DNA from: Nonlabens spongiae
GTDB taxonomy: Bacteria > Bacteroidota > Bacteroidia > Flavobacteriales > Flavobacteriaceae
Direction of reading: 5' to 3'
NCBI RefSeq assembly: GCF_002117125.1
Contig: NZ_CP019344.1
Location: forward strand, 806,001-870,000
DNA: 64,000 nt
How positions within the stretch are numbered: position 1 is the first letter of the stretch; each line of letters starts with the position of its first letter. The position numbers and the translations under genes are program-made. Below are positions 1 through 7,684 of this stretch, one piece after another. The notes under the pieces were generated by a model. That model made no database searches, was not told the origin of the DNA, and saw nothing but the letters and a program-made list of their open reading frames with translations.

Positions 1-295
1 TTAGCGTCTCTTAACACCATTACTGTAGGAATAATAGTCCAAATGAGACTTTAAAAAAAATAGATAATCATGGTTTAAATGAGGTTTATTAGTGGTAATT
101 CAATATTCTTGAGTGGTTTTTTAGAAAAAATCGATGATCCAATTGAAAATTATATTTTTTATTCAATTACAATAATCACAGACCTCTTGACATGTTGAGT
201 TCAACATATCATAAGTAAATCAATTCAAAGAGTTTACAGCTTCAGAAAAGATAGATGCTATATTTTAGGAAATATAGGTTCATAAAAACCTTTTG
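1..295. other. Intergenic stretch, no supported gene
   Basis: AT-rich sequence downstream of the leucine-rich lipoprotein gene. A stop codon on the minus strand lies exactly at the window edge, with about 32 sense codons before it, which could be the end of a decayed gene. It is too short to name. No RNA gene or clear terminator is visible. Confidence 0.5.
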
Positions 296-1783
296 TTAAT
301 TACATGCACAATCTACTGAACTGGTTAAATCACCTGGCATGACGTTACATCCATTCCCCCTACAGGTGAAGTTATCGCTATTCAAATTCATGTTATTAGC
401 TAAGGTGTTCAAGCCACAGAAATCTACGAGACTGTTATTTATAACGATGTTAGCACTTTGTAGATGAGTTAAAAAAGTTAACCCATCTAAATTTTCTAAT
501 AAGGAATTGTACCCAATTTGAAGGTTGCCAGACATAGAATTAAGTTGTGGAAAATTGAAATTTAATAATTGATCATTATTCCATAAGCGCATATGTCCTA
601 TGCTTGCCAAATTATCAAATGATAAAAAATTCAGTTGCTCATTATCCTCAAATTCAATTCTTCCAATAAAATCTAAGCTGCTATTTTGAAATTCTACTAA
701 ATTATAATTATCGTTTATATTTAAAACATTGCAATTCTCGAGGGCTGGAAAACTCAAGGTTTGTAAACCATTATTTTCAATATAAACCACTCTACAATTT
801 ACTAATCCCTCGAGAGAAATTTGATTTAAAGCGCTATTACCTAGTAATGAAAAAGTATCAGTGATCTCTGTAACATTATTCAAACCGGAGAGATTGTCTA
901 GATGAGAATTATTGGAGATAAGTAAGTTATTTAATGTGGATATACTTTGAGAAAAACCATCCAATGATGTCATGCTCTGATTATTCCTGATATCAAATCT
1001 TTCCAAATGTGTTAACTCTTCTAACCCAGTAAGATTTGTTAGATTATGATTGTTATTGATTTCTAGTGATCTTACCCTGAGCAGTCCCGATAGTCCACTC
1101 AATGTATTTACACTAGTATGTCCTAAAACTATCCTGTCAGCAAACTCTAGATTGCTTAGACTCTGAATATCAGACAATACGTTGTTACTTCTCAAGCTTA
1201 ACATACCATCTATTGAACTTAAGTTTTCTAAACCTCGTAATGATCTAAGATCCGCATTGCTTCTAATAGTTAAATAATTAATTTCCTCCGCTCCTTCGAG
1301 CCCAACTAAATTTAGAAGTCTATCATTACCTTCAATATATATCGAATTGAACTCCGTAATACCGCCTAGTGAATTTACATTTGTAAGTTCATCATTAAAT
1401 TGTATATACAGTACATCTACAGGTGAAGAAACGTTTTCTAGTCCATCCAAATTAACTAAGTCTGTATGCTTAATTGTCAAACTACCTCCAATTGAATTTA
1501 TTGAGTTTAACGGTGACAAATTTGTTATTCTATTATCTAGAACATCGGTTCCATCAATAATAACTTCCCCATTAATTCTCGTATAATTCTCTTCGCCAAA
1601 TAAATCAATTTCAAGTTGATTAGTAAGAACTAGGTCATAATCAAAAATATTCTCAATAGGTTCTACTATTGCTTCATCATCAGTGGTGGTATCATCATTA
1701 TTACTATTAGGTGAGCATGAAAATATAGTCCAAAGAAATAACGATGAAATTAATATTTCAAAAGAAAATATCGGATTTTTCAT
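296..1783 (-). CDS. Leucine-rich-repeat lipoprotein (receptor L-domain-like)
   Basis: A 495-residue protein that starts with a hydrophobic signal segment ending in a lipobox-like FSCS, so it is probably a lipoprotein. An acidic Asp/Thr/Glu linker (residues 28-45) follows. Most of the rest is an array of 22-25-residue repeats of the form LxxLxGLExLxxIxxLxIxxN, as in receptor L-domain and BspA-like leucine-rich-repeat surface proteins. The last 40 residues carry five Cys (DFCGL, FTCRGNGC, DCACN) and probably cap the solenoid. Such proteins usually bind surfaces or polymers, but the ligand cannot be read here. It lies 133 bp downstream of the paa operon on the same strand, with no sign that it belongs to that pathway. 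Confidence 0.8.
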   Translation of the reverse strand: MKNPIFSFEILISSLFLWTIFSCSPNSNNDDTTTDDEAIVEPIENIFDYDLVLTNQLEIDLFGEENYTRINGEVIIDGTDVLDNRITNLSPLNSINSIGGSLTIKHTDLVNLDGLENVSSPVDVLYIQFNDELTNVNSLGGITEFNSIYIEGNDRLLNLVGLEGAEEINYLTIRSNADLRSLRGLENLSSIDGMLSLRSNNVLSDIQSLSNLEFADRIVLGHTSVNTLSGLSGLLRVRSLEINNNHNLTNLTGLEELTHLERFDIRNNQSMTSLDGFSQSISTLNNLLISNNSHLDNLSGLNNVTEITDTFSLLGNSALNQISLEGLVNCRVVYIENNGLQTLSFPALENCNVLNINDNYNLVEFQNSSLDFIGRIEFEDNEQLNFLSFDNLASIGHMRLWNNDQLLNFNFPQLNSMSGNLQIGYNSLLENLDGLTFLTHLQSANIVINNSLVDFCGLNTLANNMNLNSDNFTCRGNGCNVMPGDLTSSVDCACN

Positions 1784-1916
1784 AATTAGCAGTATTTGCT
1801 TAAAAATAAGATAAACCTTAATACTAATGACTTATATATTCTAGATGCTTAAACAAAACTATTTTAACTAAGCTTGCAAGTTGAGCAGGCAAATTAGGTC
1901 AGTTCACCTTATTGTC

Positions 1917-3128
1917 TTAAGATTCACTACTCTCGATTACCATTGCATACCCTTGCCCTACTCCCACGCAAAGTGTTACTAATGCGTAACGCTTTCGCGA
2001 AAGCGATAACTCTAAAGCAGCACTGTAAGCTATACGAGCTCCAGTTACTCCTAACGGGTGACCTATTGCGATGGAACCTCCGTTAGGATTGATTCTAGGA
2101 TCATCATCTGCAAGACCCCAGGCTCTAATACAAGCTAGGGCTTGAGAGGCAAATGCTTCATTTAACTCAATGATATCCATGTCGTCCATAGTCAGTCCAG
2201 CTTTCTCCAAGGCTTTATTACTTGCCTCTACCGGACCTATCCCCATAATTCTAGGCTCAACACCCACTACTGCGCTACTTAAAACCTGAGCTAGTGGTTT
2301 CAGACCGTATTTCTTGACCGCATCTTCACTGACTATGATTGTGGCAGCTGCTCCATCGTTGAGACCACTGGAATTCCCGGCAGTTACAGAGCCATCTTTT
2401 TTGAACGCTGGACGTAGTTTAGCCAGAATCTCTTTGTTCGTAGTAGGTTTTATAAATTCGTCATCCTTAAATACAATCGGATCCTTTTTGCGCTGTGGGA
2501 TTTCTACAGGTACGATTTCTTTAGAAAGTCTCCCAGATTTCTGAGCAGCAGCGGCTTTATTCTGCGACCACGCGGCAAAAGCATCCTGATCTTCACGAGA
2601 AATATCAAATTTCTCTACCAGATTCTCGGCGGTATTTCCCATGCCGTCTACACCATACATGTCTGCCATCTTTTGATTGACAAACCTCCAGCCAAAACTG
2701 CTGTCGTACATCTTACTATCGGTTCCAAATGCTGAGCTAGGTTTTGCAATCACTAAGGGCCCACGGGTCATGTTTTCCACTCCGCCAGAGATAAATACAT
2801 CGCCATCACCTGTTTGAATTGCACGGTGTGCATGTACAATGGCACTCAAGCCAGAACTACAGAGTCGGTTCACCGTTTCTCCTGGAACAGAATAAGGTAA
2901 TCCAGCCATTAATCCCGCCATGCGGGCCACATTGCGATTATCTTCTCCGGCTTGATTAGCGCAGCCCATAATAACATCGGCATAAGCGTCTTGCGGGATG
3001 GAGGGATTTCTCTCTACAACTGTTTTGATCACATGCGCCGCCAGGTCGTCTGGTCTTACCGTTGATAAGGTTCCTTTATAATTTCCTATGGGAGTACGTA
3101 CTCCATCTATGATGTATGTTTTTTTCAT
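1917..3128 (-). CDS. paaJ: Acetyl-CoA acyltransferase (thiolase) of phenylacetate degradation
   Basis: A 403-residue thiolase, full length for the family. It cleaves 3-oxoadipyl-CoA and the 3-oxo-didehydrosuberyl-CoA intermediate at the end of the phenylacetate pathway, a role inferred from its place as last gene of the paa operon. The acylated Cys is C90 in NRLCSSGLSA. The NEAFA motif, the GHPLG His (H357) and the second catalytic Cys (C387, in TLCVGVGQG) are present. Near the C-terminus the genome-wide palindrome encodes SLSRKR (bases 1991-2005), in a surface-like segment before RYALVTLC. The repeat arm of element 1 lies 12 bases before the start codon, where the ribosome must bind. A general acetyl-CoA C-acetyltransferase is the alternative. 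Confidence 0.88.
   Translation of the reverse strand: MKKTYIIDGVRTPIGNYKGTLSTVRPDDLAAHVIKTVVERNPSIPQDAYADVIMGCANQAGEDNRNVARMAGLMAGLPYSVPGETVNRLCSSGLSAIVHAHRAIQTGDGDVFISGGVENMTRGPLVIAKPSSAFGTDSKMYDSSFGWRFVNQKMADMYGVDGMGNTAENLVEKFDISREDQDAFAAWSQNKAAAAQKSGRLSKEIVPVEIPQRKKDPIVFKDDEFIKPTTNKEILAKLRPAFKKDGSVTAGNSSGLNDGAAATIIVSEDAVKKYGLKPLAQVLSSAVVGVEPRIMGIGPVEASNKALEKAGLTMDDMDIIELNEAFASQALACIRAWGLADDDPRINPNGGSIAIGHPLGVTGARIAYSAALELSLSRKRYALVTLCVGVGQGYAMVIESSES
1991..2005. repeat. Palindrome family GCTTTCGCGAAAGCG (first of about 22 copies)
   Basis: Perfect 15-base copies start at 1991, 3599, 6416, 7968, 14826, 18191, 21058, 28899, 31905, 45420, 47874, 55433, 56439, 58257 and 61680. Variants start at 22811, 24882, 28511, 30972, 35917, 40642 and 51631. 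Most copies lie inside genes, where they read AFAKA, SLSRKR or RFRES depending on frame. Others lie just after stop codons or in gaps. They occur in core genes and in the island alike. I recognise this as a high-copy palindrome of flavobacterial genomes; its function is not shown by the sequence. Confidence 0.9.
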
Positions 3129-3140
3129 GAAATTTATTTA

Positions 3141-3592
3141 GGGATTAGTGGATTAGTGGATTAGGGATTAGGGAAAAAATCATTTTCTAGCTAGAACTGT
3201 TTTTCTCAAACTAGATAACATTTTAGTGATTTCAGATAGCTGTCGCCTATTCTCTTCATTTTGATCCATCGAAATGTACTTTCTTCTGTATGCTTTAGTT
3301 GAAGCTGATACACATTCATTTGCTGAATAGATGGCGTGATTTAAATGCTTGACAAATTGTGCGTCACTACCAGGGTATCCTTCCGCAATATTTAGGGCAA
3401 TTGAATCAGAAGCTCTTCTAAATTGAGAACTCAAGGCATACAATTCTTTTTTTGGAAACTGTTTAGTCAACCCATCAACTATTTCAGCAAAATCCATCGC
3501 TTTGTGATAGACTTGTAGATCCTCAAACTTAAAATGATATACACTTTTCATCTCTCAAAGATACTAATGCCAAATACCTAATACCTAATGCC
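3141..3592 (-). repeat. Element 1: inverted 7-8-nt word arrays around a four-helix-bundle gene
   Basis: The left arm (3141-3173) is four tandem words of the type GGATTAG(T). The right arm (3563-3592), read on the opposite strand, is GGCATTA, GGTATTA, GGTATTT, GGCATTA. The arms are therefore inverted and share one word, with the four-helix-bundle gene (3180-3551) between them. In the paa transcript they could pair into a long imperfect stem with the ORF in the loop. The palindrome at 3599 follows at once. Seen directly: words, orientation and positions. Inferred: RNA pairing. Confidence 0.8.
3180..3551 (-). CDS. Four-helix-bundle protein, S23/IVP family, type A (element 1)
   Basis: A 123-residue protein with the hallmarks of the four-helix-bundle family known from ORFs inside 23S rRNA intervening sequences: FEDLQVYHKAMDFA at the N-terminus, FPKKELYALSSQFRRASDSI, NIAEGY, and ECVSASTKAYRRKYIS before a last basic helix. 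It forms type A with the genes at 4131-4508 and 11315-11674. It sits between paaI and paaJ in operon orientation, inside inverted word arrays. Family members are small, helical and oligomeric, and their biochemical role is not settled. Nothing suggests a part in phenylacetate chemistry; it looks like the coding core of an inserted element. Confidence 0.88.
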   Translation of the reverse strand: MKSVYHFKFEDLQVYHKAMDFAEIVDGLTKQFPKKELYALSSQFRRASDSIALNIAEGYPGSDAQFVKHLNHAIYSANECVSASTKAYRRKYISMDQNEENRRQLSEITKMLSSLRKTVLARK

Positions 3593-3616
3593 GGTTACGC
3601 TTTCGCGAAAGCGTAA

Positions 3617-4033
3617 TCACTCCCACTCTTCACTTGTTCTATAAACCACTCCCTTAAAAAGTGCCACCAGCTCCTCGCCTCTTTTTACTTCAACGATATT
3701 GAATCCAACTTTGGTTTTGGTTTTATCCAGAGTGCATTCGGCGGTAATGTAATCGCCTTTTTCTAAAGCCTCAATATGGTTGATACTGGTTTCAATACTT
3801 ACGGCATATTTACCATGCGTATTTGAAGTGAAGCCGAACGCCGTATCAGCTAAAGCATAAGTGATACCACCATGAGCCTTTCCCATGCTATTCAACATTT
3901 CTGGCCTAATGGTCATTCCCAGCTTTACTCTACCTACTTCAACCGAAATAATCTCTATTCCCAACCAACTTGAATACGGGTCAAGAGAGAGCATTTTGTG
4001 TGGAATATCTTTTCCTTTTATAAGTTTACTCAT
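3617..4033 (-). CDS. paaI: Hotdog-fold hydroxyphenylacetyl-CoA thioesterase PaaI
   Basis: A 138-residue single hotdog-domain protein. It has the PaaI signature NSMGKAHGGITYALADTAFG, with HGG at the helix start and the conserved Asp of ADTAF, the usual catalytic acid. PaaI hydrolyses ring-hydroxylated or dead-end phenylacetyl-CoA esters and frees trapped CoA. Length and position fit: the paa thioesterase lies between paaH and paaJ. A perfect palindrome (3599-3613) ends 3 bases before its stop codon. Elements 1 and 2 flank it, so its transcript segment would lie between two potential hairpins. Confidence 0.87.
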   Translation of the reverse strand: MSKLIKGKDIPHKMLSLDPYSSWLGIEIISVEVGRVKLGMTIRPEMLNSMGKAHGGITYALADTAFGFTSNTHGKYAVSIETSINHIEALEKGDYITAECTLDKTKTKVGFNIVEVKRGEELVALFKGVVYRTSEEWE

Positions 4034-4046
4034 GTGAAAATAGTTG

Positions 4047-4603
4047 TTGAGTATTTGAGTCTTGTAGTATTTGAGTAGTTATTTTTTGATGAAACTAATC
4101 CCTAGTGGTTCATACAACTATGAATTAAAACTATTTATCCAAACTTCGCCTTAAAGCCGATATCATTTTGCCAATTTCAGTAAGACTTTTTCTTTTCTCT
4201 TCAAATTGTTCCTACATAATATAATTTCGATAATAGGCTTTTGTGTTCCAAGTCACACATTCATGACTACTTTCCCAAGCCATTTTTAGATAACGATTAA
4301 AGTTTGCATTAGTACTTCCGTAACCTTCTGAAATGTTTGCGGCAATGGAATCTGCTGCTCTAGCAAACTGTGATGACAATCTGTACATCTCTTTCTTCGG
4401 GAAAGTAGCCGTAATCTGATCAATTTTTTCTCCAAAATCCATCGCTTTGTGATACACCTTAAGATCTTCAAACTTAAAGTGATAATCGCTTTCCAATTTC
4501 TTTACCATTTTTGATGTTGTGTTTTACCCTACACTTCCATAACAATCAGAGACACAAATACTGATTAACTCATACACTCACGGACTCAATGACTCAAAAA
4601 CTA
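4047..4603 (-). repeat. Element 2: inverted 8-nt word arrays around a broken four-helix-bundle gene
   Basis: The left arm (4047-4080) repeats TTGAGTAT-like words with period 8. The right arm (4567-4603), read on the opposite strand, gives TTGAGTCA, TTGAGTCC, GTGAGTGT, ATGAGTTA, the same word inverted. The right arm runs into the stop codon of paaH (TAG at 4601-4603). Between the arms is a type A four-helix-bundle gene with an internal amber codon. Between the left arm and that gene is about 50 bp of non-repetitive sequence. Confidence 0.78.
4131..4508 (-). pseudogene. Four-helix-bundle protein, type A, interrupted by an in-frame TAG (element 2)
   Basis: The frame starts at 4508 with a typical type A N-terminus (YHFKFEDLKVYHKAMDFGEK, then FPKKEMYRLSSQFARAADSI and NISEGYGS). 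It meets TAG at 4212-4214 (codon 99). The same frame then continues EQFEEKRKSLTEIGKM and ISALRRSLDK to a second TAG at 4131. This matches the last helix of the intact type A copies (NRRQLSEITKMLSSLRK; MRKILIELAKMIKNLRK). One base change has therefore removed the final helix from an otherwise intact gene. A truncated 98-residue product could still be made, or the amber could be read through; recent inactivation is the simplest reading. Confidence 0.85.
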
Positions 4604-5812
4604 GCCAAAAAACATCTCATTCTTACTTGCCTTACTTCTCAACAATGGACTGCAGCGATAGCGATCTTCTCTGTAGAAATCATAGAGTGCGTCCAATTGT
4701 TCTACACACCAATCCAGACCTCTCTCATCGGCCCAAGCGAGTAATCCTTTGGGGTAATTGACTCCTTTGGTCATGGCGTTGTCAAGGTCATCTGCACTGG
4801 CAATTTTAAGATACAACGCATCAGCAGCTTCATTGATCAACATGACCAATATTCTATCTTGGATAGCTTTTACATCAGCACAGGTAAGCATTTGTGGATC
4901 GTGATCTAGATCTTGCTTGACACCATCGGCAAATTCATAGAATCCTTTACCTGATTTTCTTCCCATCCATCCAGCCTCGACCAATCTCTTTTGGGTCAAA
5001 GAGGGTTTATATCTAGGATCATAGTAGAATGCTTCAAAGACAGATTCGGTGACCACATAATTCACATCGTGACCTATGAAATCCATAAGTTCAAATGGTC
5101 CCATGCGAAATTCCATTTGCTTTACCGCTTTATCTATTGCTGGTATAGATGCCATACCTTCTTCATAGATGCGCAAAGCTTCGCTATAAAATGGTCGCGC
5201 TACACGATTGACGATGAATCCAGGTGTGTCTTTTGCGACAGCGACCGTTTTTCCCCAGCTTGCAATAGTCTCTTTACATAATTCAGTTATATTGGTAGAG
5301 GTCTGCACTGCAGGAATGATCTCCACCAGTTTCATAAGCGGCGCTGGATTGAAAAAGTGGATTCCTAGACATCGCTCTGGATTTTTTAGAGCACTTGCGA
5401 TACTGGTAATGCTTAGACTGGAAGTATTTGTAGCGATGATACAATCATCAGAAACTCGTTTTTCCAATTCTCCAAAAACCTTTTTCTTGACTTCTAGATT
5501 TTCGACAATTGCCTCAATGACTAGATCGCAATGTGACAGTTCAGAAAGTGCGTCTACGTGAGCAATATTTCCTTGAATACGCTCCCTTTCCTGACTATCA
5601 ATACGGCCTTTCTGGACGAGTCTCGCGAGTATCTTGTCTAGGTCAGCCGCAGCTTGATCGAGCTGATCCTGTTTTACATCATAAAGCTTTACTTCACAGC
5701 CAGCAGTAGCGGCAACTTGAGCGATTCCAGCGCCCATAGTTCCAGCGCCTATTATTCCGACTTTGGAGATTTGAGAATCTTGATTTTTGATTGTTGATTT
5801 TTGATTTGACAT
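4601..5812 (-). CDS. paaH: 3-Hydroxyacyl-CoA dehydrogenase PaaH
   Basis: A 403-residue enzyme. It oxidises 3-hydroxyadipyl-CoA to 3-oxoadipyl-CoA with NAD, just before the PaaJ thiolase step. The dinucleotide fold starts at VGIIGAGTMGAGIAQVAA (about residues 18-35). It also has the family motif ATNTSSLSIT, the catalytic His region GIHFFNPAPLMKLVEI and the C-terminal dimerisation domain with DTPGFIVNRVARPFY. The first 17 residues (MSNQKSTIKNQDSQISK) are an extra Gln/Asn/Ser-rich tail encoded by the left repeat arm of element 3. Homologues normally begin close to the VGIIGAG strand, so the element appears to have donated the start codon. Its stop codon lies inside the right arm of element 2. 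Confidence 0.9.
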   Translation of the reverse strand: MSNQKSTIKNQDSQISKVGIIGAGTMGAGIAQVAATAGCEVKLYDVKQDQLDQAAADLDKILARLVQKGRIDSQERERIQGNIAHVDALSELSHCDLVIEAIVENLEVKKKVFGELEKRVSDDCIIATNTSSLSITSIASALKNPERCLGIHFFNPAPLMKLVEIIPAVQTSTNITELCKETIASWGKTVAVAKDTPGFIVNRVARPFYSEALRIYEEGMASIPAIDKAVKQMEFRMGPFELMDFIGHDVNYVVTESVFEAFYYDPRYKPSLTQKRLVEAGWMGRKSGKGFYEFADGVKQDLDHDPQMLTCADVKAIQDRILVMLINEAADALYLKIASADDLDNAMTKGVNYPKGLLAWADERGLDWCVEQLDALYDFYREDRYRCSPLLRSKASKNEMFFG

Positions 5813-6212
5813 TTATTAATTGGTCTTAGTGTTTTTGATGCTAACTACAAAAATTGAAATAAGTTGATTATTTTCATCAATTAAATTCTCGATCAGGTCT
5901 TGATTTGTTATAGTCATTGACAGTTTTTGGATTTTTAGATTTACATAACTCTCTCTTAATTCCTTCAAACAAATTTTCATTTTATGTAAATAATCTCTGG
6001 TCGATTCACCCCCACGTGCCTCACCGTAGTTTAATGCTACCGATGTAGCTGACCGAATAAGTTGTTTTGACAAATGCTCTGCTGCAAAACTCTTATCTGC
6101 TTGTTTACTAGCACTAATAATATTGGCTGCAAACTCAATCAGTCTATCCTCTAAAGTCTGTGCGTTCATATCAAATCGAAAATCACATATCTAAAATCTA
6201 CGATCTAATATC
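5768..6212 (-). repeat. Element 3: inverted 7-nt word arrays around a four-helix-bundle gene
   Basis: The left arm (5768-5812) repeats GATTTTT, GATTGTT and GATTTGA with period 7, and lies inside the first 15-17 codons of paaH. The right arm (6170-6212), read on the opposite strand, gives TAGATTT, TAGATAT, GTGATTT, TCGATTT, also period 7, and ends 1-2 bases from the paaG stop codon. Word and period are shared between the arms and differ from all other elements in the operon. Confidence 0.75.
5816..6169 (-). CDS. Four-helix-bundle protein, type B (element 3)
   Basis: A 117-residue protein of a second four-helix-bundle subfamily shared with the genes at 8239-8583 and 9549-9902. Common features are LEDRLIEFAANII at the N-terminus, a basic LSKQLIRSATSVALNYGEAR core, then RDYLHKMKICLKELRESYVN and a final helix. 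The type B core QLIRSxxSxALNxGE corresponds to the SQFxRAxxSIxxNIAEG core of type A, so the two types are distant relatives. It lies between paaG and paaH, and its stop is 3 bases before the paaH start. A bacterial Avd-like role is possible by fold, but there is no reverse transcriptase or repeat pair of a diversity-generating system here. Confidence 0.87.
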   Translation of the reverse strand: MNAQTLEDRLIEFAANIISASKQADKSFAAEHLSKQLIRSATSVALNYGEARGGESTRDYLHKMKICLKELRESYVNLKIQKLSMTITNQDLIENLIDENNQLISIFVVSIKNTKTN

Positions 6213-6213
6213 A

Positions 6214-6993
6214 CTATTTCCCTTCAAAATTAGGTTTCCTCTTCTCGATGAATGCTGTGACGCCTTCTTGGTAATCGGCTGTATTAGCGCTCTCGATCTG
6301 CAATTTTGATTCCAGAGCGAGCTGCTGTTCGAGAGTATTGGTCATGGATTGGTTGAGTGCTTTTTTTGTATTGGCAAGAGCTTTAGTAGGCATTTGAGCG
6401 AGTTTTTCTGTTTTCGCTTTCGCGAAAGCGAGAAATTCATCGTCACTCACACATTTGTATATCATCCCCATTTGTTCAGCTTCTTTGGCACTAATTTTAT
6501 CAGCGAGCATAGCGATCGCACTAGCACGACCGAAACCGATCATTCGAGGCAAAAAATAAGTGCCCGCACTGTCAGGAATCAAACCGATCTTGCTGAAAGC
6601 CTGTATAAATGCGGCACTTTCTGTAGCGATCACCACATCGCAACACAAAGCAATATTTGCACCGGCACCGGCTGCAACACCATTTACAGCGGCAATTACT
6701 GGTTTTTCTAGATCACGTATGCGCTGTACAATTGGATTATAATGGTCATCAAGTATCGCTTCAAATCCTGGATTTTTCTCTGAGTCTGTAATTTCTTGAA
6801 TGTCTTGACCAGCACAAAATGCCTTACCGTTACCGGTGATCATCACAGCTCGCACATCATCTTCTTTGCAGCGATCGAGAGCCTCTTGCAGGGCAAAAGC
6901 CATTTCTTTATTAAAAGAATTGAAGACTTTTGGACGGTTAAGGGTAATAGTGGCGATGGAATTAGAAATATTCAATTCAATAGATGTCGACAT
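6214..6993 (-). CDS. paaG: Enoyl-CoA hydratase/isomerase, PaaG-like
   Basis: A 259-residue crotonase-fold enzyme. The oxyanion-hole segments CAGQDIQEI and NGVAAGAGANIALCCD are present. It also has FSKIGLIPDSAGTYFLPR, in which Asp replaces the hydratase Glu, as in PaaG. PaaG converts the ring-1,2-epoxide of phenylacetyl-CoA to the seven-membered oxepin-CoA and also shifts double bases later in the pathway. No separate paaF hydratase is seen in the window. The palindrome at 6416-6430 is read in frame as AFAKAK in the helix after CVSDDEFL. An exact PaaF/PaaG split would need phylogeny. Confidence 0.85.
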   Translation of the reverse strand: MSTSIELNISNSIATITLNRPKVFNSFNKEMAFALQEALDRCKEDDVRAVMITGNGKAFCAGQDIQEITDSEKNPGFEAILDDHYNPIVQRIRDLEKPVIAAVNGVAAGAGANIALCCDVVIATESAAFIQAFSKIGLIPDSAGTYFLPRMIGFGRASAIAMLADKISAKEAEQMGMIYKCVSDDEFLAFAKAKTEKLAQMPTKALANTKKALNQSMTNTLEQQLALESKLQIESANTADYQEGVTAFIEKRKPNFEGK

Positions 6994-7058
6994 ACGGAAT
7001 AAAATTTCCGTAAAAATACTGATGATATGTTATTTTTACATCAAACTATTCAATATCA

Positions 7059-7646
7059 ATGAGGTGTTTTGCATCTTTCTTTCAATGTTTAAATCTAAGT
7101 TTAATACTAAAATTCATTGTTGTTTTAAGCTGTTGTGTATTCTTGGCCTCTTGTTCTTGTGATAGCGAAACAAATCTTTTGGATGATAATGAAATTGCAG
7201 CTTTGCCTTATCAAGACGTTTCAGAGATCACATTCCTTAACGATCGAGATAGTTTAATCACCTTTACAGAAGTCTTTTATGAGAGGGACATTTATGAAGA
7301 TAGCAATCCATCTACTGGAACTGCATTTGATTATGGGGATTGTGAAAATAGTAATGAAATCCTTAGTGTGTCTTTGAGCGGTAATCCAGTCTACGAAATC
7401 TACATAACCATAGGTCCGGGAACCTCATCAAATGCGACAATCGTAGATCAAAGATTTTCAGATTTTGGTACTTTCTGGGAATTCAACACTTTCTTTCTGT
7501 TGAATAATGTCGAAGTAAACGGAATAATCTATGAGGAAGTTTTTCAATTCTCTAGAGGATCCACAGGAAACCAAATATTGTTAGTCCCTGATATAGGCAT
7601 TATTTCAATACAGTTTTTTGAGAATGATTGGAAATTAGAAAGTTGA
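7059..7646 (+). CDS. Small lipoprotein on the opposite strand within the paa operon
   Basis: A 195-residue protein whose N-terminal 30 residues are a hydrophobic signal ending in the lipobox FLASC (residues 27-31), followed by SCDSETNLLDD. I do not recognise the mature part. It is rich in aromatic residues and Thr/Ser and looks beta-rich (VYEIYITIGPG, EEVFQFSRGS). It lies between paaG and paaD, pointing against both, so it breaks the operon. It occupies the one large gap without a four-helix-bundle gene, and a solitary word array follows it. It could start at one of several nearby codons; the chosen start gives a usable signal peptide. Confidence 0.6.
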   Translation: MRCFASFFQCLNLSLILKFIVVLSCCVFLASCSCDSETNLLDDNEIAALPYQDVSEITFLNDRDSLITFTEVFYERDIYEDSNPSTGTAFDYGDCENSNEILSVSLSGNPVYEIYITIGPGTSSNATIVDQRFSDFGTFWEFNTFFLLNNVEVNGIIYEEVFQFSRGSTGNQILLVPDIGIISIQFFENDWKLES

Positions 7647-7682
7647 AATACAAACTTTACAACTTTAATACTTTGCAATACC
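7647..7682. repeat. Solitary 8-nt word array after paaD
   Basis: Just downstream of the paaD stop codon (7685) the sequence repeats AACTTTAC, AACTTTAA, TACTTTGC with period 8. This is the position the right arm takes in the six complete elements, directly after the stop codon of the upstream gene. No inverted partner was found before paaG (6994-7058) and no four-helix-bundle gene is present. It may be a relic arm. Confidence 0.45.
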
Positions 7683-7684
7683 AG

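Noticed and set aside
1-102. Possible C-terminal end of a gene on the minus strand at the window edge
   Set aside because: Only 32 codons, with a stop before them and no recognisable motif; too little to call.
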